Under the pieces are notes generated by a model, which saw nothing but the letters and a program-made list of their open reading frames with translations, searched no databases and was not told the origin of the DNA. Shown piece by piece: positions 50,493 through 64,000 of a stretch of 64,000 nucleotides of DNA (within the stretch, counting starts at the first letter, position 1; every line of letters starts with the position of its first letter). The stretch covers positions 558,001 through 622,000 of the forward strand of contig SRSI01000028.1 of assembly GCA_005656395.1 (NCBI GenBank), in the 5' to 3' direction. This DNA comes from Strongyloides papillosus. Taxonomy: Eukaryota; Nematoda; Chromadorea; Rhabditida; Strongyloididae. Made by a program: the position numbers and the translations under genes.

Positions 50493-53400
50493 TTATTTTG
50501 ATGGGGAGGATGAAGTTGAGGAGTAAATTTTTGCGCAAAAACCATCTCTATTTTCATAACCTCCAGGACATTCATTAACACAAGTATTTTCATAAATGTA
50601 CTGATCCTTTGGACAATAACATATCCAATCGTAACATTTTGCATCAGAATAGATACTTTGGCATTGTGTGTCTCTTTGACAACCAACCTCTCCTGGTTGA
50701 AATGTCTTCAATAAAAACATCTTTGCTTGTTTTTCGAACTCCTCTGGTGTATTAAAAGATGGTACATCAACAAAATTACAACATACATTTTGCCAATAAT
50801 AATTACTATAAACGCATTTTGAATTTTGTGGACATGTATCATGAGGTGTTACTGTACATAATAATGGTTCATTATTATCATTCTTTGTTATCAATTTCAT
50901 TCCCAAAGGACAATATGATAATTCATCTGTATTTAACATATTGTTAAAAAGATTAACTGAATCAATATTTGGTATTAATTTTTCACAACACTGATATCTT
51001 CCCATTTCATCATTATATTCACAATGGTATTGTAGGGGGCATGATAAAAATATATAAGGATTACATATTCTAACTTCTTGATCTTCTATCAACGGATTCG
51101 AACCGTCTTTACATTTACCAATTAGTGAATTTTTAATATTTTTATCATCAACTTTACCCTCCAGCATATCAGGGGAAAAACTAAATATTCCATTAGTCAG
51201 CACCTGAAATTTATTACTTTTTCCCATTATCTTTGGTTCAAAAAATGGTTTACCATACTTCTCACCAACATTTTCTTTTGAAAACTTGTTATTTTTATAA
51301 CTATCAATTTGTGTTATATCGGAACAACAAAAATTTTCATCAAAATAAGGGTTATTCCTACAAACATATCCAAACGGACAACTATTTTGTCCATACTTTT
51401 CATTACATGTCACTGTAACATCACCATTTAGATTTGATTGTATAAGTGGACGAGATGGATAGGTACATGGTTCATATAATTCATTATTTTCACAACATCC
51501 ATATTGACCATTTGTTAGTTGTAAACATAAATAATTAGACGGACAATCATCTAAATTACCATCGTTTGAACATTCCACAACTGTACTTGATATATAATTT
51601 TTTATTCCATCTTTACTAAGAGGATTCTTATTATTTGGGCATAATGGTGTACTTGAACAGCAAAATCCAATATTGTCATTTGAATCATTTTTTCTACCTA
51701 AATAACACGTATATCCTGTTGGACAGGTATTTTGATTTTTATTACATGATATTGGTAGGTATGTTGTTGGATGTCTATATGGTTTACCATCTTTAGGACA
51801 CATTTCGTTATCAGATATGCAGAAATTACTACACTTCTTTTTTGATATAAATGTATTTTGTAAACCTAATGTAGTATTTACAATAACGTCACTACATTCA
51901 TCAATTGTTTCGTCAAATTTGTATCTATGTTGTGGAATAATTGTATTTTCATTAGCCTCTTCCTTATATAAACAAAGATCTTCAGGTCTTGGACAACAAA
52001 CACTATTTTCACCGACATTGCCAAAACTACTATTTATACATAAATAATTGTTGCCACATTTTACATTGTCATTACAACGTAAAAGGTGACCATTCTCTAG
52101 TTGTGGAAGACCACCAGGGCATAAATTAACAAAACAACTATTAATACAATGTTCTTGTGAGATAAACCTATTGAAATTTCCACCGCATCCTCTGTACTCA
52201 AATGGTAAACAACTCATTTCAACAATATTGTAATACCACATTAAGATTGGTTCATTTTCAATATTATCATGATCTCTTGATCCATCACAATTTTCACCAT
52301 GATCAACTGGTAAACTACATGTCATATCTTCTCTAGGACAACAATAATTTCCCTCAAGTGTTTTAATACAATTATATCCCGATAAACATGGATTAACATC
52401 TGAACATTTTTTGATTTCACCAGATAAATCAATTAATGGAAAACCCAATGGACATATCGAAGCAGTGTTACATTGGTTCATACATAATTTTTTACTCTCA
52501 AATCTATTATCATTTCCCGAGCAACCAGTAAATGTAAATTTCTTACAACTTTTTGTTTCAAAATTAAAATAATATTGTTGGTTAGGTGGAGCGATTTCAC
52601 ATGGTATTCCTTTTGTTAGTGGTAATGTACAAATATGTTCAGATGTTGGACAACATATTGATATATTAAATCTCTCTTGACAATGATAACCTCTTGGACA
52701 GTTGCCATCTTTACACATTATACCTTTACCATCTTTATTTTTTAAACCCATACCATGATCACATAATGATATTATTGGATCTTCACTACAACATATACCA
52801 TTATCTAATGATTTTTCATTTTGTTGATAACAAAAATAATTTACTGGACAACCTGATGTTTTGTTACATATTACAGGGGAATTTGTAACTGGTGATATTA
52901 AGGAACCAGAATTTTCAGGACATGTTGATGAGACACCACAACATTGATGACGATTTTTTGTTGTTGACTTGTAACATTTAAAACCTGGTGGACAGGTATT
53001 GATTACCTCTGGGTTGCATAATAATATTTCATTCTTTTTTAAAACATCTAAAAACGGTCTTTCCATAATTTTACATCCATTTTCTTCACTCTCTTCAAAT
53101 TCATTTTTAATTGTAGTACTTTTAATTTCTTCTGATGTTGTTAATATTTCTAGTGTTTCATTATCTTTTTTTGATATAATATTTTTATCAGTTACTGGTA
53201 TTCCTATTTTATGAATCTTGTCAAATATCTCTTTTTTTTGCCAATTATTAAATGAATATCCTTTTTTTGTTGTATGAGGTATTTCAGTAACAATTTGTGG
53301 TACAGTATCAAATGGTTCACAACAATGGTAATTTCCATAAATTTCATCAAATATACATACTGGCTGATGATTTACACCATCTTTTGTATTATTTTTGATA

Positions 53401-55570
53401 GTTGAACAGTAATTCTCAACTAATGGTGAACAACGATAAGGTTTAAGGGAATTCTCGTTGGTTTCTTCAACCATAGAAAATGGGATGTATGGGCGCATGC
53501 CATTTGGACAACGATGGTTCTCATAATTAATATTTGTACAACATAATCCTATATCACTATTAACATTTCTAAATGCACATGAATGCATTTTACTACCACC
53601 ACATGATTGATGCGTTTTGATTGAATTTAAGTCATCTTCAATTGAACATAGGACAGCTTTACCATTCTCATCTAATAATGGTATACGATTTGCTGGACAT
53701 AAGATATTTTCAAACTTTGGCGATGTTACTGTTACTATTTTCTTATCGTTTTTTGTTGTTGGTGGTATTAATGTTGGGTAATCTGTTTTAGTTGTTATTG
53801 TATTTAATGTTGTTATATATGGTTTTTTTGTTGTTGATAATGGTAGTTTTAAGAATTTTTTTCTTTCAATAGTGTCAATAATTTTTGTATTTGGTATGGC
53901 ATTAATTGTTTTTGTGTTATTATTAACAATCTCCCTACAGCAATATCCATAATTATTATTTTTCCCAATATTATTAGATGTATGACATGCATATCCAAAA
54001 GGACAATCATCATCATTAAGACATTGAACAGGAAAATTACTGCCATAATTTTTTTTAACCTCCAATAGTACTTCATAATTTGAATTTTTACATATCTTCT
54101 TTTTGGATGGACAACATATTTTATTTTTGCATGAATATCCATGTTTACAAGGAACATCTGAATTACATGTAACGATTTTATTATTTTGTGTTAAAGCATA
54201 TTCACCATTACATATTAATGGTGAACAGAAACGTTGACAATGATCTATGGTCATAAATTGATTTAAATTACCACCTTCACCTTGATATAAAAACGATTTA
54301 CATTTTTTTTCATTAGGTGAGTAATAATATCTAAAAGCTGGGTAGAATGTTGTACTTTCATATGTTGGTATGCCACCAGAATCATATTCTTCTGTTCTAT
54401 ACCCTATGTTACTGTATTCTCTTCCACCATATGCAGAACAAATATATTCGATAGAGGGGCAACATATTCCATAATCATTTACTTCAGTTTTATGACATGA
54501 ATATTTTGAAGAACATTCTGAATCATCATTACATAATTTTACTATCCCATCAGATGTCATCTCCTCATACCCACGTGGACAACTATTTTGACAATATGAT
54601 TCGCAATCACTTTTTGTATAAAAAACATTAGAATTAACTAAATCACCACCTTTATATACAAAACTCATACATAATCCTAACTCTGAATTAAAATAATATC
54701 TTAAATATTTTCCATGTCCATTTCCTGTCATAACTGGTTGCATACAAGTAAGAACTTTATTAGGACAACATATTGGATTAATATTATCACTAACTATACA
54801 ATCATATAAATGACCTAAATATGTTTTATCACTACAACCACCTTTATAAGAACAATTTGAATTGTCTTTAATTTTTTTTGGTTTAAATCCTAATGGACAT
54901 TCACCCGGTATTGTACAAATTAGTCCATGTTTCGTTTCAACAATAACTTGTGGTGATGAACATGCGCATTTATTATTAATACATTTAGCTGTTGGCCATA
55001 CTGAGGAACATTGTTTATCAAAGAAACATTTTTTGTCTGAATTAAGTGGTATTTTTTCCCAACATTGTGATTCAATTTGTATATAATTTCTTTTACAATG
55101 GCAATATCCGTTACTTGTACAATACCATTTATCACTTGGACAGTGGTGTTGTAAGTTGCATTTACTTAATGTTATCATTGGATTCATTAATATGTTATGG
55201 GAGGGTAGAAGTTTTTTTTCTATTGATGATGGATGGATACATTTATGGTGTTTTGGACTGAATATTAATCTAATACCATCTTCAATGGCACATTGGTCTT
55301 TTGTATATCTTCCTGTTAAGGGTTACAAAAAATAAAATGATGGGGTTGGTTAGGAATTGAGTATGATGAAATATCATTAGTATTGCATTTATCACCTTCT
55401 ATACCAAAATTCAAAATACATTGAATATTCTAAAAATAATAACAATTTCAACGTAAAGATAATTAATTAAATAATATAAAACTTACTTTTAATAAAATAA
55501 AAAATATAAAAAAAGTAAATATATGATTTATGGAGGTTCTCCTAAACCACATAACTAACATTTTTATCAT
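50493..55570 (-). CDS. Very large secreted Kunitz / lustrin-repeat / EB-module protein (about 1,640 aa)
   Basis: First exon 55570-55487 gives a hydrophobic signal (FTFFIFFILL). The second starts at 55429 and the body runs to 50493 without further introns. The protein is almost all disulphide modules: an EB-like module (CFFDKQCSSV, KCACSS), at least five Kunitz-like domains, and more than ten short repeats of the lustrin type (C-P-x-G-Y-x-C ... CC). It ends in a second EB-like stretch (CQRDTQCQSI, CYCPKDQ) and a Ser-rich tail. A Thr/Lys-rich linker divides it. Such proteins act in cuticle or extracellular matrix; Kunitz domains can block serine proteases, but here the P1-equivalent positions look acidic. 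Near 55320 the frame breaks: either a 92-nt intron (55404-55313, in phase) or a one-base deletion. Confidence 0.85.
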
Positions 55571-56948
55571 GACAAGAAATGAATTTAAAAAAATGAGGTA
55601 GTAAAGGTATGTTAAACCTCAACAACTACCTATTTTTTTGTATACTTTTAATATTAATTTAATCGAGTGTATTTACCTAATTAACATTTTAATAGTGAAA
55701 TAAACAATCTTAAAATTATAAATCTTATTGTAAATATACATAATGGCATAAGAAAAAAGGTACCTTTTAAGGGGAAAAGGAAATGATTGTGCAATGTAGA
55801 AAGTTTATTTATAATGTTTACTAGGAAAATGATATTAAGTAAATAATCTTTTTTCATTTAAAATCTATTACTTTAAAAAAAAGAATAAACAAAAGTTTAA
55901 TTATTCTAATTTTATTGTTAAATCTTTAAATATATTTTATATACCTTCCCTAATAACTTTTAAAATACCACAATTTATTTTTTCTTCAAATTTCTTTCAG
56001 TTACATTATTCATTAATTATCAATCATATTGAAAAAAGATAACAAATATTTTAAAATGTATTGTTAATATTTTGCTGTTTATGCACAAAACTTATTAAAA
56101 ATTTTTTTTATTCTATAATCAAAAATAAATTACTTATTATCTTATCATTAATAATTATTTTATTATATATGCAAAAATGAACTTGCAATACTAATCTATT
56201 ATCTCAAAATTTTTTTTACTCATACTGTACTTAATATAATCTATTTTGAAAGATATTAAAAATATAATTTTAACTACTTTTTGATATATATTATTTTTAT
56301 ATCTTAATAATAGTTGTTTAAATGTACATACAATTGTTTTATGTATTTATATGATTATAGAGATTGACTTTTAATGAAACAATAGTAAAATTGATTAAAA
56401 TCTTATCTTAAATGATTTCAATGAAATAGTTGTTAGCAATTTTCTTATTGTAAGTAAACATCTTGATAATACAACAATATATTGTTGTTATACTAACACA
56501 ATCCATCACCATCAACCTCATATCATCTAAACACATTCAATTCAGCAAAACATATACAAAAAAGGAATACAATTTCAAGAGGGTTAACTTTTATTTTTTA
56601 TTAATCATGAAAGAATCAGTTAATTAGAAGATAATGAATGTTATAGGAAAGTAAATATTAAAATAACAAATATGTGTACGAATTTTAAAAAAAAAATTCT
56701 AAGATAAAAAGCTTTATTAAAAACAACATCAAAAAAAGAGAAATGTCAAAAAAATTGTAATTAAAGGAAAAAGGATACTGTTAATTAAATATATATAATT
56801 CGTACTATCCTAACTTAAAAGTGTAAAAATCATTTAAACATATGAAATTAAAAGAAAAAAACAACTGTTATGATATAATTAAAAAACATTATTTTTATAA
56901 TTAGTGTTTAATATTTTAAATTACATAATAATAAATGTTTCATTTTTT
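55571..56948. other. Intergenic, with hairpin at 55587-55638
   Basis: Upstream region of the Kunitz gene and 3' flank of the DUF4139 gene. It contains the inverted repeat listed separately; otherwise AT-rich. Confidence 0.5.
55587..55638. repeat. Inverted repeat / hairpin with let-7-like seed
   Basis: On the plus strand, TGAGGTAGT at 55594 is followed about 20 bases later by ACAACTACCTA. AGGTAGT pairs with ACTACCT, an inner AGGT pairs with ACCT, and flanking A and T runs extend the stem. The first eight bases equal the let-7 family seed. The loop is too close for a standard 22-nt mature strand inside the stem, so it may equally be a cis-regulatory hairpin in the 5' region of the Kunitz gene, whose ATG is about 20 bp away. 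Confidence 0.35.
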
Positions 56949-58947
56949 TCACCATTTTGCTGGGGGTTTCAAATTACAATTTAATACATAATAACTTCCA
57001 TTTGGAGATTGTTTATTATTCAATTTATAAACTATCTTCTCATTTAGTGGAAATTCAGCACTCCATTTAATTGTCATTTCACGATGTTCACCTGGTGTAA
57101 GAATTGTATCCCATTCAAGAATAGCATCCTCAGTTATTCTAATACATTCTTTTATATTTTTAATATCTGGTGATAGAAGTGATATTTTAACTCTCTCATC
57201 TGTTGATTTTGGTATATTTTCTCTAATAACAATGTTTACTGTTTGCGAAGGTTTTGCATTTCGTATAACCAATGTCTGTTCATGAGTATATAAATTATTT
57301 TTTGATATTATACCAACAGTTTCAAGTTTCTTTATTGGTACCCTATGTTCAACCTTAACAGACGGATCTAAACCTAGATTACATTTTATTGATTTATTTT
57401 CATATAAATGTCCGACATCAGTCATACCAACATAATTCCCATTGAAATAAACAGAAGCATTCCCTGGAAGTATTGTATTTTGACTATTATTTGTTATTAA
57501 GGCAACTAAAAATGCTGATGTACTATTTGATGGATGAATTTCATGTTTATATGTTGCATCCATTATAAATGAATGAATTTTAACTTTATTTTTATCACTG
57601 TTTTTATAAATTGTAACTGGTTCATCAACGGAATAATACACTGGTGGAATACCTGGCCACGTCTATAATATCATAAAAATATAATAAATAAGAAAATAAA
57701 ATGTAAAGATAAAACATACAAGACGATTTACTGTTCCGTCACATACAGTAATTTCTTTGGGACGATGATACATACAAAAAGCATCTGAAATTTCATTATA
57801 ATCAAATGACTCAAATCCTGTATCATCTGAATTTGGAGGGCTATAAGATTTGATATGACGATTGGTGGTATGTCTTCCCTCACTTAGCGATGCACGTATA
57901 GCACTAACAGTTGTTCTTGATAGTGGTGGTGCGGAACCACTTATAGACGGATTTGCTGTTGAAAGATATATCTTAGCATCAATCCAATCCTCATCAACAT
58001 GTTGTTCAATTATCCCAAAAAAATCTACTTGAACAGAATTATCAAGGTTAGCAGAAGTTTCAGAGATAGATGCACGAATATCATAATATGGTTTCCAACT
58101 AATACCATACACTTGATAAATTAAGTAAAATCTTAAATTAGCAATATCATTTGATTTTATTGTTATTATTATTGATCTATTAAATGGATCATATTCATTT
58201 GCACATCTTAAGCGATTAATTTCGCCATTAATCTCATCCAAATCACCTTTATATTTTGCCAATTCAATACGTTTATTGTTAATTTTTATCTTCATTTCGG
58301 AGTACTTCCTACAGTAGGTTTCTAAAAATGACATAAATTCTTTTAATTCCTCTCCCTTTGGAAAATCACCTATATCATTTGGTGATATATTTTGTAAATT
58401 AAGTATACCTTCCAAATCATTTTTATTTTCTCCTTTTTGTTGTAAACTTCCTTCACAATTACCAATATTCTGCAAATTAACTTTTGATTTTTTTCTACTA
58501 TTATTCTGACTTTTTGTATTATTAGCAACACTTTGTAATAACTCTAAACCATTACTTAAACTTTCAATATCACCTTCTATTGTTTTTATCAAATACTCTA
58601 ATTTCTCTTTTTCTTTTTCTTTACTACATATCTAAAAAGATAACGAATAAATAATGATAATCAAAATATTTATATAGATATACCTGTGTATTATCAAAAT
58701 CATCTACATTTTTAGGTTCCTCATGATACTCAACATCCTGAATAAGTCCTTCTCCAATAACTTCAACGCGAATACTATTTCTATCTAAAACTGGTGAAAC
58801 ATTTTTAATATGAATTACATTACTCCCAGTAACACAATCAACATCAATTGCTTTTTTAACCTCAGCTTTATCTTTGAATATGACAACAGTCTTTACAGGT
58901 AAATCTTTAGACTCAACATCAATTCTATTTATATGATCGCCATTCAT
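56949..58947 (-). CDS. DUF4140/DUF4139 (mucoidy-inhibitor-A-like) protein, 629 aa
   Basis: Three exons: 58947-58684, 58631-57720, 57662-56949, all in phase 0. A TTTATTATTATAG acceptor directly upstream supports the start at 58947 rather than the Met 11 codons earlier. The N-terminal domain (KTVVIFKDKAEVKKAIDVDC, HIKNVSPVLDRNSIRVE) is DUF4140. A coiled coil follows (CRKYSEMKIKINNKRIELAK), then DUF4139 with YQVYGISWKPYYDIRAS and EDWIDAKIYLSTANP. The C-terminus carries beta-rich stretches (TILPGNASVYFNGNYVGMTD; IKWSAEFPLNEKIVYKL). Nematodes and other eukaryotes have this family; its biochemical role is unknown. No signal peptide, so a cytosolic site is likely. Fully conserved motifs suggest an intact gene. 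Confidence 0.9.
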
Positions 58948-61900
58948 TGTCACTTTAAATTCTATAATAATAAATAACATTTAATAAAACATAGTAAACA
59001 ACAAATAAATATAAACGGTGGAATTATAAGATATATTCTATATAAATTTTACAATATTTAATTTTTATCTAATGATAAAATTAGAAAAATAAAATAAAAT
59101 AATAGTAAGTATCGCGTATACAACTCAATATGAGTTATAGATATATGCAAATATATATATCATGAAAATTAAGAAGAAAAATACTTACTTTTTCACTGTT
59201 ATTTGGTATTTGTGAATAAAGTCAATTATATCTTTATAAAAAATATTTCAATAATATAAGTTTGAGATAAATAAAAAATATTTGAATATATCTAATTTTT
59301 ATCATTAAAATGATATATACTTAATGTTATTCATGTAATCAAAAAGTTAATCTGTTTTCAAAGTAATTTATCAATTCATTCTTTGTTAAATTATCGTGAA
59401 CTATATATATGAATGCATCTTTAAATAGATGGGGGAAACCTTTTAGATAATCAAGTCATGCCTGATTATTATTCTAGAAGTACTAAAAAGGAAATATTTA
59501 CTGTTAATCATAACTATAATATAGGAAAATATATATTTATAATTTATATTATTAGCATCATTAAAATAATAATACTTTTTATATTAATTTTACAAGTAAA
59601 AGTCTATTTAATAATAATTTAACAAGAGAGAATGAATATCAGAAAGAAAAAAAGGTGAATGATCGATGAAAACACTATAAACATTAGCATCTAAGAAATA
59701 AAAGCTTTTGAAATGACATGATAGTTCATTTTTTTGATGTTCTTTATCCTTTTAAGAAACCGCCAATGTATCTATTTAGACATCTAATAGTAATGTTTTA
59801 AAATGCGTCATCGAAAGTTTGATGATAATTCTTATTGTTTAAATTTATATAAAAACGTGCCATCTTATTCAGTATCATCATTACGCCAAAATATTATATG
59901 TTAAACAGGTTCACATACTATCTCTGTTAATTTATATGTATATAAATAATGATACAATTAATAATAAAATGAAAAAGTATTTAAGGGGAGAGGAAATGTT
60001 AAAGTGTGACGATAAGGAATAGGTTAAATATAAAATTAGCTTGCGACCTTTCATAAATTTATTTTGACCATAACTAATTTTATCATATAAAATGATAATA
60101 ATTATAATACCTTCAAATGTCCTATCAAAAAATTTATCCAACCCCTAGATTGTTTATGTTTTTGGAGAGAAATTGATAAGAGGTAAAAGTCAACATAGAT
60201 TTCATATCATTTTCATTAATTATATGTAAAAATTAAATATCTTTTTAGATAAAATTAATCAATGTTCATCATATTATAATTAAAATGAAGTATTGTTTGT
60301 CAGAGTTTGTAATACTTTTATCGTGTATATAATAGTCTAAAAATGTATCGAAATGTCATTTAATTTAAAAAAAAGATCTGGATTCTATATGTGTATATAC
60401 AGGTCAACGATGTTTATAAAGAGATAGTGGCTAATCGGTATCTTAATTCACCATTAATTTATTGTAAAATCTTAGATAAGGATTGGTAATAGTAATATAA
60501 TAAGATGATTCTTCTTTTAATATTAATGATGTATCAAATTGAAAAAAATACTGCAAATATTTGATTTTATTTTTATCATTTAATCTATCGAAAAATATCA
60601 CTTCTTTAATATACCGTCTTATCATAATATTTTAAAAAGCTTAATTTTATATGTTTCTTTTTGTATCAATAATAAAAAATTAAGAAAAAGTTTAATTAAA
60701 TGGAAGATAATTTGACAAGGAAAAAAAAACAATTTTTAATCTTCATATCATAAGATATTTTTCTTCTTCTTTCTACCTTTTTTTGTAAAGAAAGAAATAT
60801 TATCAACAATGTTTACAATTTCAAATCACTTCATAGTAAATTGTTTATAATAACAGACGCTATAACAATATTTTCAACAACCTAAAAATTTTTGCCAGAT
60901 TTATATACACACAAATCATTTAAAAAGGAACATTATAAAATCTGTCAATAGTATATTTTTATTATTTGATAATTTGATAAAAACTTTTAGCGGTACCCGC
61001 GAATGGATTTTATCTTAAAGATATGTAACATAAGTTAAAATAATTTTCATTATATCATATGCTAAATGATGAATTTACATGATATTGCCTAACAAAAAGA
61101 ATACCCGAAAAAATTTTTTCTCTCCATATGTCTTTTAACTTTTAGCATTGTTTGGAAGAGGCACTGTCAAAGATATATAGTAATAATATTTCATATTATG
61201 AGCCGTTTATATGTGTGAAGAGAAAGATTTGACGGTAAGATTCTTGACAAATTAAAAAAATAATTTATCATATTTATTTTTATGATAATGAATTTTCTAT
61301 CGTAAAAAAAGAAAATTAACAACTAAAATGGGCATAAAGAAATACAGTAATCGTATGAGATACTTAACTTACTATAATATTTTACACAATTTATCATTTC
61401 TTTTTAATGTAGTTGTATGTATATATTATAGAAAGATATATTAAGTATTAAATATCATTCGAAATATTTTCTTTTTTCTAAAAAATAATTTTATTAACAA
61501 ATGACAATTTTTATTGCTGTTATACCCATTACATCATAATATATATTATATATTTGTTTACTATAACAAGAAAATACTTTATAACAGATCTTTTTTTTGG
61601 CCTTAAATATGTACAATTTTGTCTTATTTTAGTGTGCCAGCCGTGAAATTGACAAGATGGGTAAACGTTAAATTTATCAAAAAATTTGTTATTCAGTGCC
61701 TTTCCATTAATTCTCCATAATCTTCTTTCTATCTTACTTAAGCCTATAGGATCAACTTTATTTCTTTCCTCCTAATATTTTATATACGGTGTCAAGAATG
61801 AAAATATATGATAAACTCCTCCTTTTACCAAATGGTTATTATAATATAGAATTGTGAATCCCAATAAAAAGTAGAACTATTAACTAAAAATGATACATAC

Positions 61901-62193
61901 TAATAAGTTAACACAATTGTCTTTTCCTCTAATTCAGTAACTTCTAATATTTATATCATCATCCTTAGTTGTAAATCTTTAAGCTTAATTTTAAACCTGA
62001 TTGTTTTAAATTAAATTTATATTACGTTTATTGTTTGTTACTTCCTTTAAAAAGACTTTACTCTTTTTTTTATAAACCTACATCTTATTATAATACCATC
62101 TTCATCCATATACCTCTTTTATAACTAATGCTTCTAGATTTGTAACAAAATCATCCAAACAGATTTTTTGATAACTTTATATTCTAATCCAAC
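58948..62193. other. Long divergent intergenic region upstream of the Pitx gene
   Basis: About 3.2 kb. Likely the regulatory region of the homeobox gene, since developmental regulators often have long upstream regions. Frames at 59932-60141 and 60443-60625 (-) have chance composition. A 28-nt exon-like block lies at 61633-61660 (see findings). Confidence 0.5.
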
Positions 62194-63649
<1,456 letters not shown>

Positions 63650-64000
63650 TTTTTCAATGTATTATAACCGAAAAGAAAGGAAGATGATGCTATTTGTAAA
63701 GAAAAAGTATTTTAAAAAAATAATATGCAATTAAAAAAAATGTATGGCTTAGTCACTTAATGATAAAAATTAAAATCTCAAAAATTTTTTAAATATAATC
63801 ATATTTTTGTTAATATTAAAATTACGCAATAGTTGAATGTGAAATTAATAAAATACCTTTATATTTTATAGTGAAAAGGAAAGTTGTATAGGTGATGGAT
63901 AAAATTCTTTCATATAAAATGTCAATTTAGGTATTTCAAACTTTTTTATATTTCAAGTTTTTTTTATTGTTTCTAGTGCATGATTATAATATCAACTTTA
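63650..64000. other. 3' flank of Pitx gene
   Basis: AT-rich 3' region with an AATAAAATA motif at about 63847, a candidate polyadenylation signal. Nothing else supported. Confidence 0.45.

Noticed and set aside
51080..51110. tRNA B-box-like GGATTCGAACC
   Set aside because: It lies inside the Kunitz coding frame with no A box or cloverleaf around it.
53849..54157. 102-codon frame inside the Kunitz gene in another frame
   Set aside because: Shadow of the large cysteine-rich coding frame on the same strand.
59932..60141. 69-codon minus-strand frame upstream of the Pitx gene
   Set aside because: Low-complexity Ile/Leu/Ser sequence with no family resemblance; likely chance.

Overview
This window looks like a piece of a very AT-rich nematode genome, most likely a clade IV Strongyloididae-type worm (Strongyloides or a close relative). 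The evidence is: (i) intergenic DNA and introns made almost entirely of A and T; (ii) many tiny GT-AG introns of about 38-66 nt; (iii) TTTTAG-type acceptors a few bases upstream of several start codons, as expected for spliced-leader trans-splicing; (iv) nematode gene families such as a DB-module secreted protein, a TWK-type potassium channel and a multi-domain Kunitz/lustrin protein. The species call is an inference. All exon models were built by hand from splice signals, reading frame and family similarity.

Layout, left to right. 0-10 kb: the 3' end of a guanylate cyclase (+), a small unknown ORF (-), a decayed mariner transposon, a two-pore K+ channel (-), a GDP-fucose transporter-like protein (-), phosphoserine phosphatase (-), and a tiny secreted peptide precursor (-) whose first exon had to be reconstructed. 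11-18.5 kb: a SMYD SET/MYND methyltransferase (-), an ephrin with an unusual long charged tail (-) and an F-box protein (-). 20-24.5 kb: LMBRD2-like membrane protein (+), converging on a short DOCK-N-terminus-like gene (-), then V-ATPase subunit F (-). 26.8-36 kb: phospholipase D (+), a DB-module secreted protein (-), inositol polyphosphate 5-phosphatase of the INPP5A type (+). 36-46.4 kb: an NMDA receptor NR1 subunit (-) that reads on into a LITAF domain, calexcitin (+), an unrecognised multi-span membrane protein (-), PDE6-delta (-). 48-59 kb: an ankyrin-like protein (-), a roughly 1,640-residue Kunitz/lustrin/EB secreted protein (-), a DUF4140/DUF4139 protein (-). 62-64 kb: a Pitx/UNC-30 homeobox gene (+).

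Many of these genes point to neurons and signalling (NR1, TWK channel, calexcitin, guanylate cyclase, PLD, INPP5A, ephrin, Pitx), but nothing suggests a dedicated cluster; it reads as ordinary nematode gene order with long AT-rich spacers. No tRNA, rRNA, CRISPR array or large tandem repeat was seen. The most unusual point is the apparent NR1-LITAF fusion. Other points of interest are a hairpin carrying a let-7-like seed just upstream of the Kunitz gene, the ephrin tail, the truncated DOCK-like protein, an apparent frame break near the start of the Kunitz gene, and coding-like fragments outside the obvious genes.
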